From: Xanthobacter autotrophicus
GTDB taxonomy: Bacteria; Pseudomonadota; Alphaproteobacteria; Rhizobiales; Xanthobacteraceae
Reading direction: 5' to 3'
Assembly: GCF_005871085.1 (NCBI RefSeq)
Contig: NZ_VAUP01000009.1
Span: 50,039 to 114,038, forward strand
Length of the DNA: 64,000 nucleotides
Positions within the stretch are counted from its first letter, which is position 1, and every line of letters begins with the position of its first letter. The position numbers and the translations under genes were made by a program. A model generated the notes under the pieces. The model was given only the letters and a program-made list of their open reading frames with translations. It did not search any database and was not told the DNA's origin. Below are positions 26,447 through 34,220 of this stretch, piece by piece.

Positions 26447-28153
26447 ATGATCATCGTGAAAGGAACCCGCGTCGGCGGCGCGCAATGTACACCCGCCGAA
26501 ATCTACCGGACCCACGACGAGAAGGCGGGCGGGCGCGTCGCCGTCCTGTTCAGCGCCGGCCTCGCCGGGGCGCTCTCCTTTCTCGCCGCCGGAACCACCG
26601 GTGCCGAGGCCAAGCCCGAGCCCCCACCCAGCCCGACGCCCGCCAGCGACGAGGCGGAGGCCCCCGCGCCCGAGACCTCCCCCGCATCCGCAGCCACCAC
26701 GCCGGAAGAGCCGCCGGCGCGCGAGGACGACGAACCTCTCACCCCCCGCCTGCCGGAAACGGCGGCATTCGCCGACGCGCCCATGCAAGTCGACATGCCC
26801 AGCCGTCTTGGACGATCCGGCGCGCCCATGCGGGGCCCATCGGACGACCCCGCCCTCCTGCCTGTCCCCCTCCCCGACTCTGCCGGGGCCGACAGCCCTG
26901 CGCCTCGGAAAGCCTTGCCCACGGCAAGCGGCGGCGGGGGAGGAGGTGGTGGGGGAGGTGGGGGAGGTGGGGGAGGTGGCGGTGAAGCCCCGGCGAAGTC
27001 CGAAGGCGACGAGGAGGGCGACGACGACACCAGCCGCAACCGCCCGCCCCGGGTGGGCGACCCGGTGACCCTGCCCAACATCTCGGTTGCGCAAGCGGCC
27101 TTCATTCCCCTTGCCGCGCTGCTGGCCGGCGCCAATGACCCCGACGGGCAGGCTCTGCACGTCCAGACGCCCGTCGTCTCCGCCGGCATGCTGGTTCCGG
27201 CCACGGGCGGCTGGATCTATCTCCCGCCGCCGAGCGCCACCGAGCGCGTCACCCTCAGCTATGTGGTGTCGGACGGCATGGCAGGCGTGCCGCAGCATGC
27301 CGTGTTCGAGATCGACCCGGAGGGCATCGAGGCGAGCCGCCTTGATCTTCCGTCGACCACCTTCGCCGCCCTGCCCGCCACAGGCCGCGAGGAGCCGGAC
27401 GAACCTGATGAGGTCTCGGGCGACCACGCCCTCGCCGACCCGGCCCTCGCCGGGCTTGCGGCGGTGGTGGCCCGCGCAAATCATCCCGACTCGGGAAGCG
27501 CAGGTGCCGCCAGCACCGATGAGTCAGCCAGCGGGACACCTGCTGCGGACGCGGTCTCGTCCGGGACCGTCCTTGCGGGGGCCACGCCTGCCGCCGAGAC
27601 CGCCGCAGTCGCCAGCGGGGGCGACGTGACGGCACCCGCGAACGAGCCGGCGGGCGGCACCACCACCGCCATCGAGACGGCGCCGGCGACGCCCATGGAG
27701 GTCGCGACCGCCCCGGCCATGACCGACCAGCCGGTCCCGGACGCGACCCTGATGGCCGCCTCAACGCAGGCCGACGCCGCACCAACCGACAGCGCAGGCG
27801 CGGACACCACAGCCGAAAGCGCCCTCGCCCCAGCCGAGGCGGACAGCTTCGTGTTCGCGGCGGCGCCCGCGGACACGCCCCAGCAATCGGTCAGCCAGAT
27901 CGTCGACCTTGAGGTGGGCGACAGGCTCCAGGTCCAGGATTCTCCTGTTTCGGACACGCCCTCGACCCCGACCGAAGACCCCGACCAGCTGTTCGCCGAT
28001 GCCTATGGCACCGGCAGCGACACCCGCCCCTATGCGTTCCAGGCGGAGGCGACGCCGCTCCCCACCGCAGCCACGGCCGAGGCCCTCCCCACGCCGGACG
28101 ACACCGACGCCATGGTGCCGCTCCCCGCCCCCGACGCGTTGGCCCTGGCCTGA
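26447..28153 (+). CDS. Membrane-anchored low-complexity protein of the peroxidase secretion locus
   Basis: I do not recognise this 568-residue protein. Residues 1-29 are charged; about 30-50 form one hydrophobic helix (VAVLFSAGLAGALSFLAAG), so it is probably an inner-membrane protein with a periplasmic bulk. A Pro/Ala/Glu-rich stretch leads to 18 consecutive glycines (162-179), an acidic patch, and a cadherin-like beta domain (about 195-295: VGDPVTLPNISVAQ, ANDPDGQAL, TLSYVVSDGMAG). A long Ala/Thr/Pro region follows. Residues 466-495 (DSFVF up to LEVGDRLQV) resemble the M10_C motif at the peroxidase C-terminus (DVFVF up to FEPGDRIDL). Lying between the two exporter genes, it is likely an accessory factor or second surface substrate. 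Confidence 0.7.
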   Translation: MIIVKGTRVGGAQCTPAEIYRTHDEKAGGRVAVLFSAGLAGALSFLAAGTTGAEAKPEPPPSPTPASDEAEAPAPETSPASAATTPEEPPAREDDEPLTPRLPETAAFADAPMQVDMPSRLGRSGAPMRGPSDDPALLPVPLPDSAGADSPAPRKALPTASGGGGGGGGGGGGGGGGGGEAPAKSEGDEEGDDDTSRNRPPRVGDPVTLPNISVAQAAFIPLAALLAGANDPDGQALHVQTPVVSAGMLVPATGGWIYLPPPSATERVTLSYVVSDGMAGVPQHAVFEIDPEGIEASRLDLPSTTFAALPATGREEPDEPDEVSGDHALADPALAGLAAVVARANHPDSGSAGAASTDESASGTPAADAVSSGTVLAGATPAAETAAVASGGDVTAPANEPAGGTTTAIETAPATPMEVATAPAMTDQPVPDATLMAASTQADAAPTDSAGADTTAESALAPAEADSFVFAAAPADTPQQSVSQIVDLEVGDRLQVQDSPVSDTPSTPTEDPDQLFADAYGTGSDTRPYAFQAEATPLPTAATAEALPTPDDTDAMVPLPAPDALALA

Positions 28154-28165
28154 CGGAGAACCATC

Positions 28166-29476
28166 ATGAGCAAGGAAACGGATCTGTCCCGTGACGAGCC
28201 CATCTTCCAGCTCCGCAGCCATGTGGTGGCCGGCCTTCTCCTGGCGGTCATCCTGTTCGCCGGCTGCGGCGGGTGGGCCGCCTACGCCCGGCTCAACGGC
28301 GCCGTGATCGCGCAAGGCACGGTGACGGTGGACCAGAACCTGAAGGAGGTGCAGCACCGCGACGGCGGCATCGTCGCCGAAATCGCCGTGAAGCAGGGCG
28401 ACCTGGTGCAGGCGGGGCAAATGCTGCTGCGGCTCGACGACACCGCCTCGCGGGCGGAATTGTCCATCGTGCGGGTCCAGCTCATCGAGCTGCTGGCGCG
28501 GCGCGCCCGCCTCATCGCCGAGCGCGACGGGCTGGAGCGTATCGAATTCCCCGGCCAGATCCACACCCTCTCGCCCGACGTGGCGCTGGTGACCCGCGAC
28601 GAGGCCCGCCTGTTCGAGGGCAACCGCTTCACCCGCAGGAGCCAGGCCGAACAGCTGGAACTCGCCATCGCCCAGACCGGCGAGGAAATCCGCGGGCTTG
28701 ATGCCCGCCGCTCCGCCAAGATCGAGGAAACCGATCTGCTCGTCCTTGAGCGCGAAAAGGTGCTCTACCTGTTCAACAAGGGCCTGACCGACGGCAGCCG
28801 CGTCCACGCCCTCAACCGGGAATGGGCGCGGATCAACGGCGAGAAGGGCGAGATCGAGGCCTCCATGGCCCGCGCCAACGTGCGGATCACCGATGCCCGG
28901 TTACAGATCATCGCCCTCGACCAGAATGCCCGCACCGAGGCCCAGCGCGAGCTACGGACGCTCGAGTCCCGCATCTCCGAGCTGAATGACCGGCGCATGG
29001 TGATCGAGGACCGGCTTTCGCGCACCGAGCTGCGGGCGCCGCTGACCGGCCGGGTGAACGAGCTGAGCGTGTACACCATCGGCGGCGTCGTCACACCTGC
29101 CGCGAAGGTGGTGACACTGGTGCCCGCCGACGCCCGGCTGCGGGTGGAGGCGAAGGTGGCCCCCACGGACATCGACCAGGTGGAGCGCGGCCAGCCTGCC
29201 CGGCTGCGCTTCTCGGCCTTCAACCAGAACACCACGCCCGAATTGCGCGGGCGGGTGGCGCAGGTCTCGCCAGCCACTATCCGCGACCCGGTGGTGGGAA
29301 CCGTCTCCTATATCGTGGAGATCGCCATCGAAGACAACCTGTCGAAGCTGGGCGACCGCGAGTTGGTGCCGGGCATGCCGGTGGAGGTGTTCATCTCCGG
29401 CGTGGAGCGCACCGCCCTCGCCTATCTGGCGAAGCCGCTGGCGGACCATTTCAACCGGGCGTTCCGCGAACAGTGA
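28166..29476 (+). CDS. Type I secretion membrane-fusion protein, HlyD/PrtE family
   Basis: This 436-residue periplasmic adaptor links the ABC exporter to an outer-membrane TolC channel. It has a short cytoplasmic N-terminus, one membrane helix (about 20-40), and a lipoyl half-motif in VQHRDGGIVAEIAVKQGDLV. A long coiled-coil hairpin follows (about 95-290), then the second lipoyl half (LRAPLTGRVNELSVYTIGG) and a beta-barrel domain with the family motif PGMPVEVFI near residue 405. GGAG precedes ATG 28166. It is the last gene of the peroxidase secretion operon and ends 34 bases from the convergent response regulator gene. Confidence 0.94.
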   Translation: MSKETDLSRDEPIFQLRSHVVAGLLLAVILFAGCGGWAAYARLNGAVIAQGTVTVDQNLKEVQHRDGGIVAEIAVKQGDLVQAGQMLLRLDDTASRAELSIVRVQLIELLARRARLIAERDGLERIEFPGQIHTLSPDVALVTRDEARLFEGNRFTRRSQAEQLELAIAQTGEEIRGLDARRSAKIEETDLLVLEREKVLYLFNKGLTDGSRVHALNREWARINGEKGEIEASMARANVRITDARLQIIALDQNARTEAQRELRTLESRISELNDRRMVIEDRLSRTELRAPLTGRVNELSVYTIGGVVTPAAKVVTLVPADARLRVEAKVAPTDIDQVERGQPARLRFSAFNQNTTPELRGRVAQVSPATIRDPVVGTVSYIVEIAIEDNLSKLGDRELVPGMPVEVFISGVERTALAYLAKPLADHFNRAFREQ

Positions 29477-29510
29477 GGACCGGCACCGCCCCGGTACCGG
29501 CGGGGTCACC

Positions 29511-30194
29511 TCAGGTGCCGCGGGTGGCCACGGCGGCAGAATCCGGCACCCCGTTGAGGTTCTGCGCGGCGATGACCACCTCGACGCGGTTGCGCGCATG
29601 CAGCTTCTGCATGAGGGTGGACATGTAGCCCTTCACCGTCTTCTCGCTGAGGGCCAGCGCCCGCGCGATCTCGCTGTTCTTCTTGCCGAGCAGCAGCAAC
29701 TGGACGATCTGGTCCTCGCGGATGGACAGGTGCATGGACTGCCGGGCGCGCAGCTGCCGGGCCTTGGCTTCCAGCTCGGCGATGATGCGCGCCGCGAAGC
29801 TCGGGGTGATGTAGGTTTCCCCGGCCATGGCGCAGGTGATGGCCTGGATCAGGTCGCCCTGCGGCGATCCCTTCAGCACGAAGGCCGAAGCGCCGGCGCC
29901 GAGCGCCTTGGCGGCCAGCTCCGCGCTGCCGGAAGCGGTGAAGATCACGATGCGGGTCGCGGGGAACGCCTCGCGCACGCGAGCCACCGCACCTATCACA
30001 TCGCCCTGCATGGTGAGGTCCACGACGATCACGTCGGGCCCGTGGCTTTGGGCGCTCCCGAGAATGTCGTTCACACCACTGCCGGTCGAGACGACGCTGA
30101 ACGTTCCCGTCTTTTCGAGAACCGTCACGATCCCTTCGACAACGATCGGATGGTCGTCCACGACCGCAACCGTAATTGCGCTCACGCTACACAC
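29511..30194 (-). CDS. NarL/FixJ-type response regulator with LuxR output domain
   Basis: The 227-residue regulator has a receiver domain with acidic pocket VDDH (residues 12-15), phosphoacceptor Asp59 in VVDLTMQ, a conserved Thr in FTASGS and Lys in FVLKGS (about 108). A C-terminal LuxR helix-turn-helix follows (LSIREDQIVQLLLLGKKNSEIARALALSEKTVKGYMSTLMQKL, split over about 156-198). The start is GTG 30194 or GTG 30185. This architecture is the normal partner of HisKA_3 kinases such as the one at the other end of the locus, so the pair is probably cognate and controls the secreted peroxidase. The output helix lacks obvious defects. Confidence 0.9.
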   Translation of the reverse strand: MCSVSAITVAVVDDHPIVVEGIVTVLEKTGTFSVVSTGSGVNDILGSAQSHGPDVIVVDLTMQGDVIGAVARVREAFPATRIVIFTASGSAELAAKALGAGASAFVLKGSPQGDLIQAITCAMAGETYITPSFAARIIAELEAKARQLRARQSMHLSIREDQIVQLLLLGKKNSEIARALALSEKTVKGYMSTLMQKLHARNRVEVVIAAQNLNGVPDSAAVATRGT

Positions 30195-30586
30195 CCCCGG
30201 ACTGAAACCCGTCGAGACGCTTCACTATAAGCATTAAAGAAAAACCTTCAAGTTCTCAAATTGCGACTAGAGATTGCACCCATGACGGTACCATTTGCCG
30301 CCCATTGATTACTTCGCTATCCTCCAAATATGTCAGTTTGGTTACGCTGCATTGCAACCTATTCAACTCCACGCTGAACCCAGAATTGGCATCAGCCTTC
30401 GTTAATCTTCGCGTCGCAGGATTGACCCTCGATGGACGGTCAAGCTCACGCAACGCAAGGTGCGGGCTTGCATTCGAGGTTCCGGCGAACCACTCTTCGG
30501 CGGCGGCCATGATGCGCTGCACCCTGGCGGAGACGACGCGACGATTTGCACTGCCCTCGCCCCTCCACTTCGGCTAATCAGGTTCC
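30195..30586. other. 392-base intergenic region with an AT-richer segment
   Basis: This gap separates the divergent response regulator and parE genes. About 30220-30400 is visibly richer in A and T than its surroundings. Short open frames on both strands (such as 30256-30522) lack ribosome sites and known domains. It probably holds the two promoters, and perhaps binding sites for the regulator; I see no clear repeat operator. Confidence 0.4.
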
Positions 30587-32617
30587 ATGTCCCAATCCGA
30601 CGATCTCTTCGGTTCCACCCCGCGTCAGAAGCCCGCCGGCAAGCCGGCCAAGGCAGCCGCCGTGCCCGCGATGGACGCCGACTACACCGCCGCGCACATC
30701 GAGGTGCTCGAAGGGCTGGAGCCGGTGCGGCGCCGGCCCGGCATGTATATCGGCGGCACCGATTCGAAGGCGCTGCATCACCTCTTCGCCGAGGTGATCG
30801 ACAATTGCATGGACGAGGCGGTGGCCGGGCACGCCACCTTCATCGAGGTGCAGATGGCGGCCGACGGCTATCTTACCGTCTCCGACAACGGCCGTGGCAT
30901 TCCGGTGGAGGAACACCCCAAGTTCCCCGGCAAGTCGGCCCTCGAAGTGATCATGACGACCCTGCACGCCGGCGGAAAGTTCGACAGCAAGGTCTACGAA
31001 ACATCGGGCGGCCTCCACGGCGTCGGCATCTCGGTGGTGAATGCGCTCTCCGACGACCTCGAGGTGGAGGTGACGCGCAACCAGACCCTCTACCGCCAGA
31101 GCTTCTCCAAGGGCCTGCCGCAGGGCAAGCTCAAGGAAGTCGGCCGTATCACCAACCGCCGTGGCACCCGCGTGCGCTTCCATCCCGACCCGGAGATCTT
31201 CGGCCCCTCCGCCCGCTTCGAGCCCGCCCGCGTGTTCCGCATGGCGCGCTCCAAGGCCTATCTGTTCGGCGGCGTGGAAATCCGCTGGTCCTGTGACCCC
31301 GAGTTGCTGAAGGGCGTCGAGGGCGTTCCGGAGAAGACCAGCTTCCGCTTCCCCGGCGGCCTGCGCGATTATCTCGCCGCCGACCTCGAAGGCCAAACCC
31401 TGGTGCATTCGGACATCTTCTCCGGCCGCATCCAGAAGCCCAAGGGCCATGGCTCGGTGGAATGGGCGGTGGCGTGGGTGGCGGACGCCGACGGCTTCGT
31501 ATCCTCCTACTGCAACACCATTCCCACCCCCGACGGCGGCACCCATGAGAACGGCCTGCGCGCTGTGCTGCTCAAGGGCCTTAAGGACCACGCCGAGCGC
31601 TCCGGCCAGGGCAAGCGCGGCTCCGTCATCACCGGCGACGACGTGACCACCGGCTGCGCCGCCATGCTCTCCGTGTTCGTCCGCGAGCCGGAATTCCAGG
31701 GCCAGACCAAGGACCGCCTCGCCACAGCCGAGGCCGCCCGCATCGTGGAACAGGGCCTGCGCGATCCGTTCGACCACTGGCTCGCCGCCAATCCGGTCCA
31801 GGCCAGCCGGCTGCTTGAGCACGTCATCGACCGCGCCGAGGAGCGCCTGCGCCGCAAGCAGGAGAAGGAAGTCTCCCGCAAGACCGCCGTACGCAAGCTG
31901 CGCCTGCCCGGCAAGCTGGCGGACTGCTCCAACACCGAGGCGGCGGGCTCCGAGATCTTCATCGTGGAGGGCGATTCGGCCGGCGGCTCGGCCAAGCAGG
32001 CGCGGGACCGCAAGACCCAGGCAGTGCTGCCCCTGCGCGGCAAGATCCTGAACGTCGCCAGTGCCACCCGGGACAAGCTCGCCCAGAACCAGCAGTTGGC
32101 CGACCTCGGCCAGGCGCTCGGCTGCGGCACCCTCTCCCACTACCGCGACGCGGATCTGCGTTACGAGAAGGTCATCATCATGACCGACGCGGACGTGGAC
32201 GGCGCGCACATCGCCTCGCTGCTGGTCACCTTCTTCTTCCGGCAGATGCCGAAGCTGATCGAGGACGGCCACCTCTTCCTTGCCGTGCCGCCGCTCTACC
32301 GCATCACCCAAGGCGCCAAGACGCTCTATGCGCGGGACGACGCCCACAAGGAAAAGCTGCTGAAGAAGGAATTCACCGGCAAGGGCAAGGTGGAGGTGGG
32401 CCGCTTCAAGGGCCTCGGCGAGATGATGCCGGCGCAGCTGAAGGAAACCACCATGGATCCGCGCACGCGCACCCTCCAGCGCGTCACCATCGAGGACGCC
32501 GAGCAGGCGGCCACCACGGATCTCGTGGAACGGCTCATGGGCAACAAGCCCGAGGCGCGCTTCGCCTTCATCTCCGAGCGCGCCGCCTTCGCCGGCGAGG
32601 CGCTGCTGGATATCTGA
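30587..32617 (+). CDS. parE: DNA topoisomerase IV subunit B
   Basis: ParE is the ATPase subunit of topoisomerase IV, which decatenates daughter chromosomes together with ParC. The 676-residue protein has a GHKL ATPase domain (EVIDNCMDEA near 79-88, DNGRGIP near 104, GGLHGVGISVVNALS near 144), a transducer domain, and a TOPRIM domain with EGDSAGGSAKQARDR, PLRGKILN and DADVDGAHI. Length and the MSQSDDLFG-type N-terminus fit alphaproteobacterial ParE rather than the longer GyrB. No insertion or defect is visible. It is monocistronic; the next gene is convergent. Confidence 0.95.
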   Translation: MSQSDDLFGSTPRQKPAGKPAKAAAVPAMDADYTAAHIEVLEGLEPVRRRPGMYIGGTDSKALHHLFAEVIDNCMDEAVAGHATFIEVQMAADGYLTVSDNGRGIPVEEHPKFPGKSALEVIMTTLHAGGKFDSKVYETSGGLHGVGISVVNALSDDLEVEVTRNQTLYRQSFSKGLPQGKLKEVGRITNRRGTRVRFHPDPEIFGPSARFEPARVFRMARSKAYLFGGVEIRWSCDPELLKGVEGVPEKTSFRFPGGLRDYLAADLEGQTLVHSDIFSGRIQKPKGHGSVEWAVAWVADADGFVSSYCNTIPTPDGGTHENGLRAVLLKGLKDHAERSGQGKRGSVITGDDVTTGCAAMLSVFVREPEFQGQTKDRLATAEAARIVEQGLRDPFDHWLAANPVQASRLLEHVIDRAEERLRRKQEKEVSRKTAVRKLRLPGKLADCSNTEAAGSEIFIVEGDSAGGSAKQARDRKTQAVLPLRGKILNVASATRDKLAQNQQLADLGQALGCGTLSHYRDADLRYEKVIIMTDADVDGAHIASLLVTFFFRQMPKLIEDGHLFLAVPPLYRITQGAKTLYARDDAHKEKLLKKEFTGKGKVEVGRFKGLGEMMPAQLKETTMDPRTRTLQRVTIEDAEQAATTDLVERLMGNKPEARFAFISERAAFAGEALLDI

Positions 32618-32737
32618 CGTCCATCTGGACATCTGACACCCTTGGCCTCTGAGCTTGCCTCATGGCCCAAGGGTCAAGCCCGCGCGGCCGTTTGAGCGTC
32701 TCCCTCGCCGCCTCGCCCCCCTCGCCTTCGCCCGCCG

Positions 32738-33913
32738 TCACCCGGCCTTGCGCGGCGGCAGCAGGCTCGCGGGCACCGCAAGGATCAGCATGCCGAGCCC
32801 CGCGATCGCGAACACCGGCGCTGCGCCCAGAAATCCCGCCGCATGGGCGAGAATGATGGCCCCCACCGCCTGCCCCACGAAGAAGGCCGAGGCAAATAGC
32901 GACACCGCCGAGCCCCGCGCCTCGACAGACAGTTCGGTGGCGAGGATCTGCAACACGTTGTGGATCATGTAGAAGGCGAAGCCTGAGGCCGCGAACAAAG
33001 TGATCACCACCGCGAGATTGGGTCCGATCGCCGCCGCCATGAGCAGCGCGCCGACGCTCGCCGCGCCCACGCCCACCATGCCAGCGAGGCCCAGATGGCG
33101 GACCAGGAACGGCACGGCGAAGGTATAGAAGGCGCCGCCGATGGCGAAGGCGCCCAGCACCAGGCCGGCCTCCACCGCATCGCCGAGGCCGTGCTCCACC
33201 ATCAGCGGCGCCGCCAGCGGAAACACCCCGAAGGTCAGCGCCCCCTCTACCGCCACCACCGCATAGACCTTCAGGGACAGGGGATTCTTCAGCACCGCGC
33301 GGTAGCTGGCGAGAGCAGCGCGGAACGACAGGGGCTTGCGGGCACGGTCTTCCTTGATCCCGACCAGGGCGGCGAGGGTGGCGCTCGCGGCCACCGCGAA
33401 CGCGCACCAGAACACCGGCCGCCAGCCGGCATATTCCGCGATGAACCCCGCCGCCGCCGAGCCCACCAGCTGACCCAACACAAGGGCGAGCAGCACCCGG
33501 CTCAATGCCAACGGACGCTGGTCGTAAGGGACCCGGTCGCCCACGGCCGCCAGCACCACGGGGATGATGCCCCCGGCGAAGGCCCCCGACACCATCCGCG
33601 CGACGAGCAGTTCCGGATGGCCGGGCACCAGCGCCGAGACCGCGAGCCCCATCGACAGCATGGCGAGATTGAAGCGGATCAGCCGCACCTTGCCCACCGC
33701 ATCACCGATGGGACCGAACAAGAGTTGCATCGTCGCGTAAGGCAGAGTGAAGGCGCTGGCGAGAAGCGCCACCTCCTGTAACGTCACCTTCAGGTCCGCA
33801 GCGAGGATATTGAGCATCGGATCGACGGCGCGCATGGAAAATGCGCTCGCGAAGGCCGCTAGGCCGAGGACGAGAAGAAAGGGCATCAAGATCCGCCGGA
33901 TGAGGTCTTTCAT
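32738..33913 (-). CDS. Major facilitator superfamily transporter
   Basis: This 391-residue inner-membrane protein has 12 predicted helices in two halves. MFS landmarks are the A-like motif GPIGDAVGKVRLIR between helices 2 and 3 (about 67-80) and RMVSGAFAGGIIP in helix 4. The pattern resembles the drug or sugar efflux DHA1 type. The substrate is unknown. A perfect 10-bp inverted repeat and a stem-loop lie immediately upstream, suggesting control by a dedicated regulator that is not encoded nearby. Confidence 0.85.
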   Translation of the reverse strand: MKDLIRRILMPFLLVLGLAAFASAFSMRAVDPMLNILAADLKVTLQEVALLASAFTLPYATMQLLFGPIGDAVGKVRLIRFNLAMLSMGLAVSALVPGHPELLVARMVSGAFAGGIIPVVLAAVGDRVPYDQRPLALSRVLLALVLGQLVGSAAAGFIAEYAGWRPVFWCAFAVAASATLAALVGIKEDRARKPLSFRAALASYRAVLKNPLSLKVYAVVAVEGALTFGVFPLAAPLMVEHGLGDAVEAGLVLGAFAIGGAFYTFAVPFLVRHLGLAGMVGVGAASVGALLMAAAIGPNLAVVITLFAASGFAFYMIHNVLQILATELSVEARGSAVSLFASAFFVGQAVGAIILAHAAGFLGAAPVFAIAGLGMLILAVPASLLPPRKAG

Positions 33914-33938
33914 CCCTGCGACCGGGTGCTCCGGCGGT

Positions 33939-33954
33939 CAAGTCGCAAGACTTG
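33939..33954. promoter_or_regulatory. Short stem-loop upstream of the MFS gene
   Basis: CAAGTC (33939-33944) and GACTTG (33949-33954) form a perfect 6-bp stem with a GCAA loop, extendable by CGG/CCG past one bulged base. It begins 25 bases before the MFS start and could lie in its mRNA leader or be an operator half. Confidence 0.35.
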
Positions 33955-33958
33955 CCGC

Positions 33959-33986
33959 GAATGCATGGCATGACGACCATGCATTC
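33959..33986. promoter_or_regulatory. Perfect 10-bp inverted repeat, candidate operator
   Basis: GAATGCATGG (33959-33968) and CCATGCATTC (33977-33986) are perfect reverse complements with an 8-base spacer. The element lies in the 307-base gap between the divergent MFS and helicase genes, 46 bases before the MFS ATG, which is a typical repressor position. No regulator gene is adjacent. The rest of the gap shows no coding signal. Confidence 0.55.
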
Positions 33987-34220
33987 CCGAAGCGCATGCC
34001 GCCTGCGGTATGGAACGTCAATCGGGCGTTTAATGACCATCGGTTTCGGACGGATCAGTGAACGCGGCCGGAAAACATTGACACGGCGCACAATTTTCAT
34101 ATGTTGCTATGCGTCGTCCGAGATATGTCGAATCTAGCGCGCCGACCGACGACCCCTCGTCTGAGCCCGTACGGCACGGGACGTTCGATCAGCGGCGCGC
34201 CGCCGCATCCAAAAGATGCA

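Noticed and set aside
26930..26983. Phase variation by slippage in the polyglycine tract
   Set aside because: The repeat unit is 9 bases, so slippage keeps the reading frame; only length variation, not on-off switching, is expected.
30256..30522. 88-codon minus-strand open frame upstream of parE
   Set aside because: It has no ribosome site and no recognised domain, overlaps an equally poor plus-strand frame, and lies in a promoter-like AT-richer region.
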